A stretch of 5,218 nt of DNA from UBA3071 sp965369635. Its GTDB lineage: Bacteria > Chloroflexota > Anaerolineae > UBA3071. Under the pieces are notes generated by a model, which saw only the letters and a list, made by a program, of their open reading frames with translations, did no database searches and was not told the DNA's origin. The position numbers and the translations under genes were made by a program. This document shows, one piece after another, positions 4,873 through 5,218 of this stretch. Numbering within the stretch: position 1 is the stretch's first letter; every line of letters begins with the position of its first letter. Location: contig CBDURC010000213.1 in NCBI GenBank assembly GCA_965369635.1, positions 1 through 5,218 of the forward strand. The letters run 5' to 3'.

Positions 4873-5218
4873 TCAGAGGTCGAAAACCCGGCGGGCATTG
4901 TCATAGAGAACCTGAGGCTGGTCTTGCTCCGTGAGATCGGGGTCCAGGATCGCGCCCTTCTGCATGAAAAGGCTCCCTTCGGTGGCGCCCGATCCAAAGA
5001 GTACCCGATCGGCCCCCAGCATCCGCACGGCCACGCCAACCTTGTCATGGTCAGCATACGAGGCACAGGTGTCCAGGTAGAGATTGGGAGCCTTCTCGGC
5101 AGCGCGTATGGCTGACATCCACTCTGTGCCTCCCATGTGTCCCATGACGATCTTCAATTGGGGGGGGCAAGAGCCAGCTCCATAGCCTGCGCGGGCAGGC
5201 TACAGGCCACAACGTTGC
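4873..5218 (-). CDS. Amidohydrolase-family protein, C-terminal part, apparently frameshifted
   Basis: The minus-strand frame from about 5157 down to the TGA at 4873-4875 encodes about 94 residues resembling the C-terminal end of PF04909-type (amidohydrolase 2) TIM-barrel hydrolases: KIVMGHMGGTEW, then NLYLDTCAS, LGADRVLFGSG and a closing VLYDNARRVFDL. The first ATG in that frame is internal and the protein must begin beyond the window, so a TTG start at 5157 is not credible. Upstream of a run of eight C on the coding strand (5160-5167), the family-like frame reads NVVACSLPAQAMELAL, which is a different frame and ends at a TGA (5154-5156). The downstream frame, extended back, meets a TAG at 5200-5202. 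One added C, or two removed, would join both into one protein. It is either a sequencing error or a real frameshift. The motif usually written FGSD reads FGSG, so the usual metal-site Asp is missing. The substrate cannot be told. Confidence 0.82.
5160..5167. other. Homopolymer run of eight G at the amidohydrolase frameshift
   Basis: Eight consecutive G on the + strand (eight C in the coding sense) mark the exact point where the amidohydrolase reading frame switches. Runs of this length are prone to slippage in replication and to base-count errors in sequencing or assembly. Confidence 0.8.

Overview
The window is about 60% GC by eye and reads as a bacterial chromosome segment, mostly central sugar metabolism. 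The mix of genes suggests a Chloroflexota-like (Anaerolineae-type) bacterium: a stand-alone four-helix-bundle S23-type protein, a PPi-type phosphofructokinase next to 6-phosphogluconate dehydrogenase, and a ROK repressor. This assignment is inference from gene content; no rRNA or other marker is present.

Layout. 1-100 is a low-complexity leader with an 8-bp-period AAATC array. 101-502 encodes a small four-helix-bundle protein (23S rRNA intervening-sequence family), bracketed by near-identical short inverted repeats (49-62 and 501-514). 557-1975 is gnd (decarboxylating 6-phosphogluconate dehydrogenase). Only 9 bp later, 1985-3286 encodes a PfkA-superfamily phosphofructokinase with the residues expected of a pyrophosphate-dependent enzyme. 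The two are almost certainly co-transcribed, pairing the oxidative pentose-phosphate branch with the committed step of glycolysis. 3287-3633 is a 347-bp gap with a large imperfect hairpin built of AGCGGAA-like words, two small palindromes and one doubtful 41-codon ORF. 3634-4872 is a ROK-family regulator with an N-terminal winged helix-turn-helix and a sugar-kinase-like C-terminal part that has lost the phosphate-binding signature. 4873-5218, on the minus strand, is the C-terminal part of an amidohydrolase-family (PF04909-like) protein. It converges on the ROK gene with no intergenic base and appears frameshifted at a run of eight G.

How the genes fit together. gnd and the PPi-type phosphofructokinase handle sugar-phosphate flux. 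The ROK protein is a plausible sugar-responsive repressor, but nothing in the sequence proves which genes it controls. No complete new defence or mobile system is visible. The items most worth a second look are the repeat-bounded four-helix-bundle cassette, the intergenic hairpin, the homopolymer frameshift, and the amidohydrolase lacking its usual metal-site Asp.
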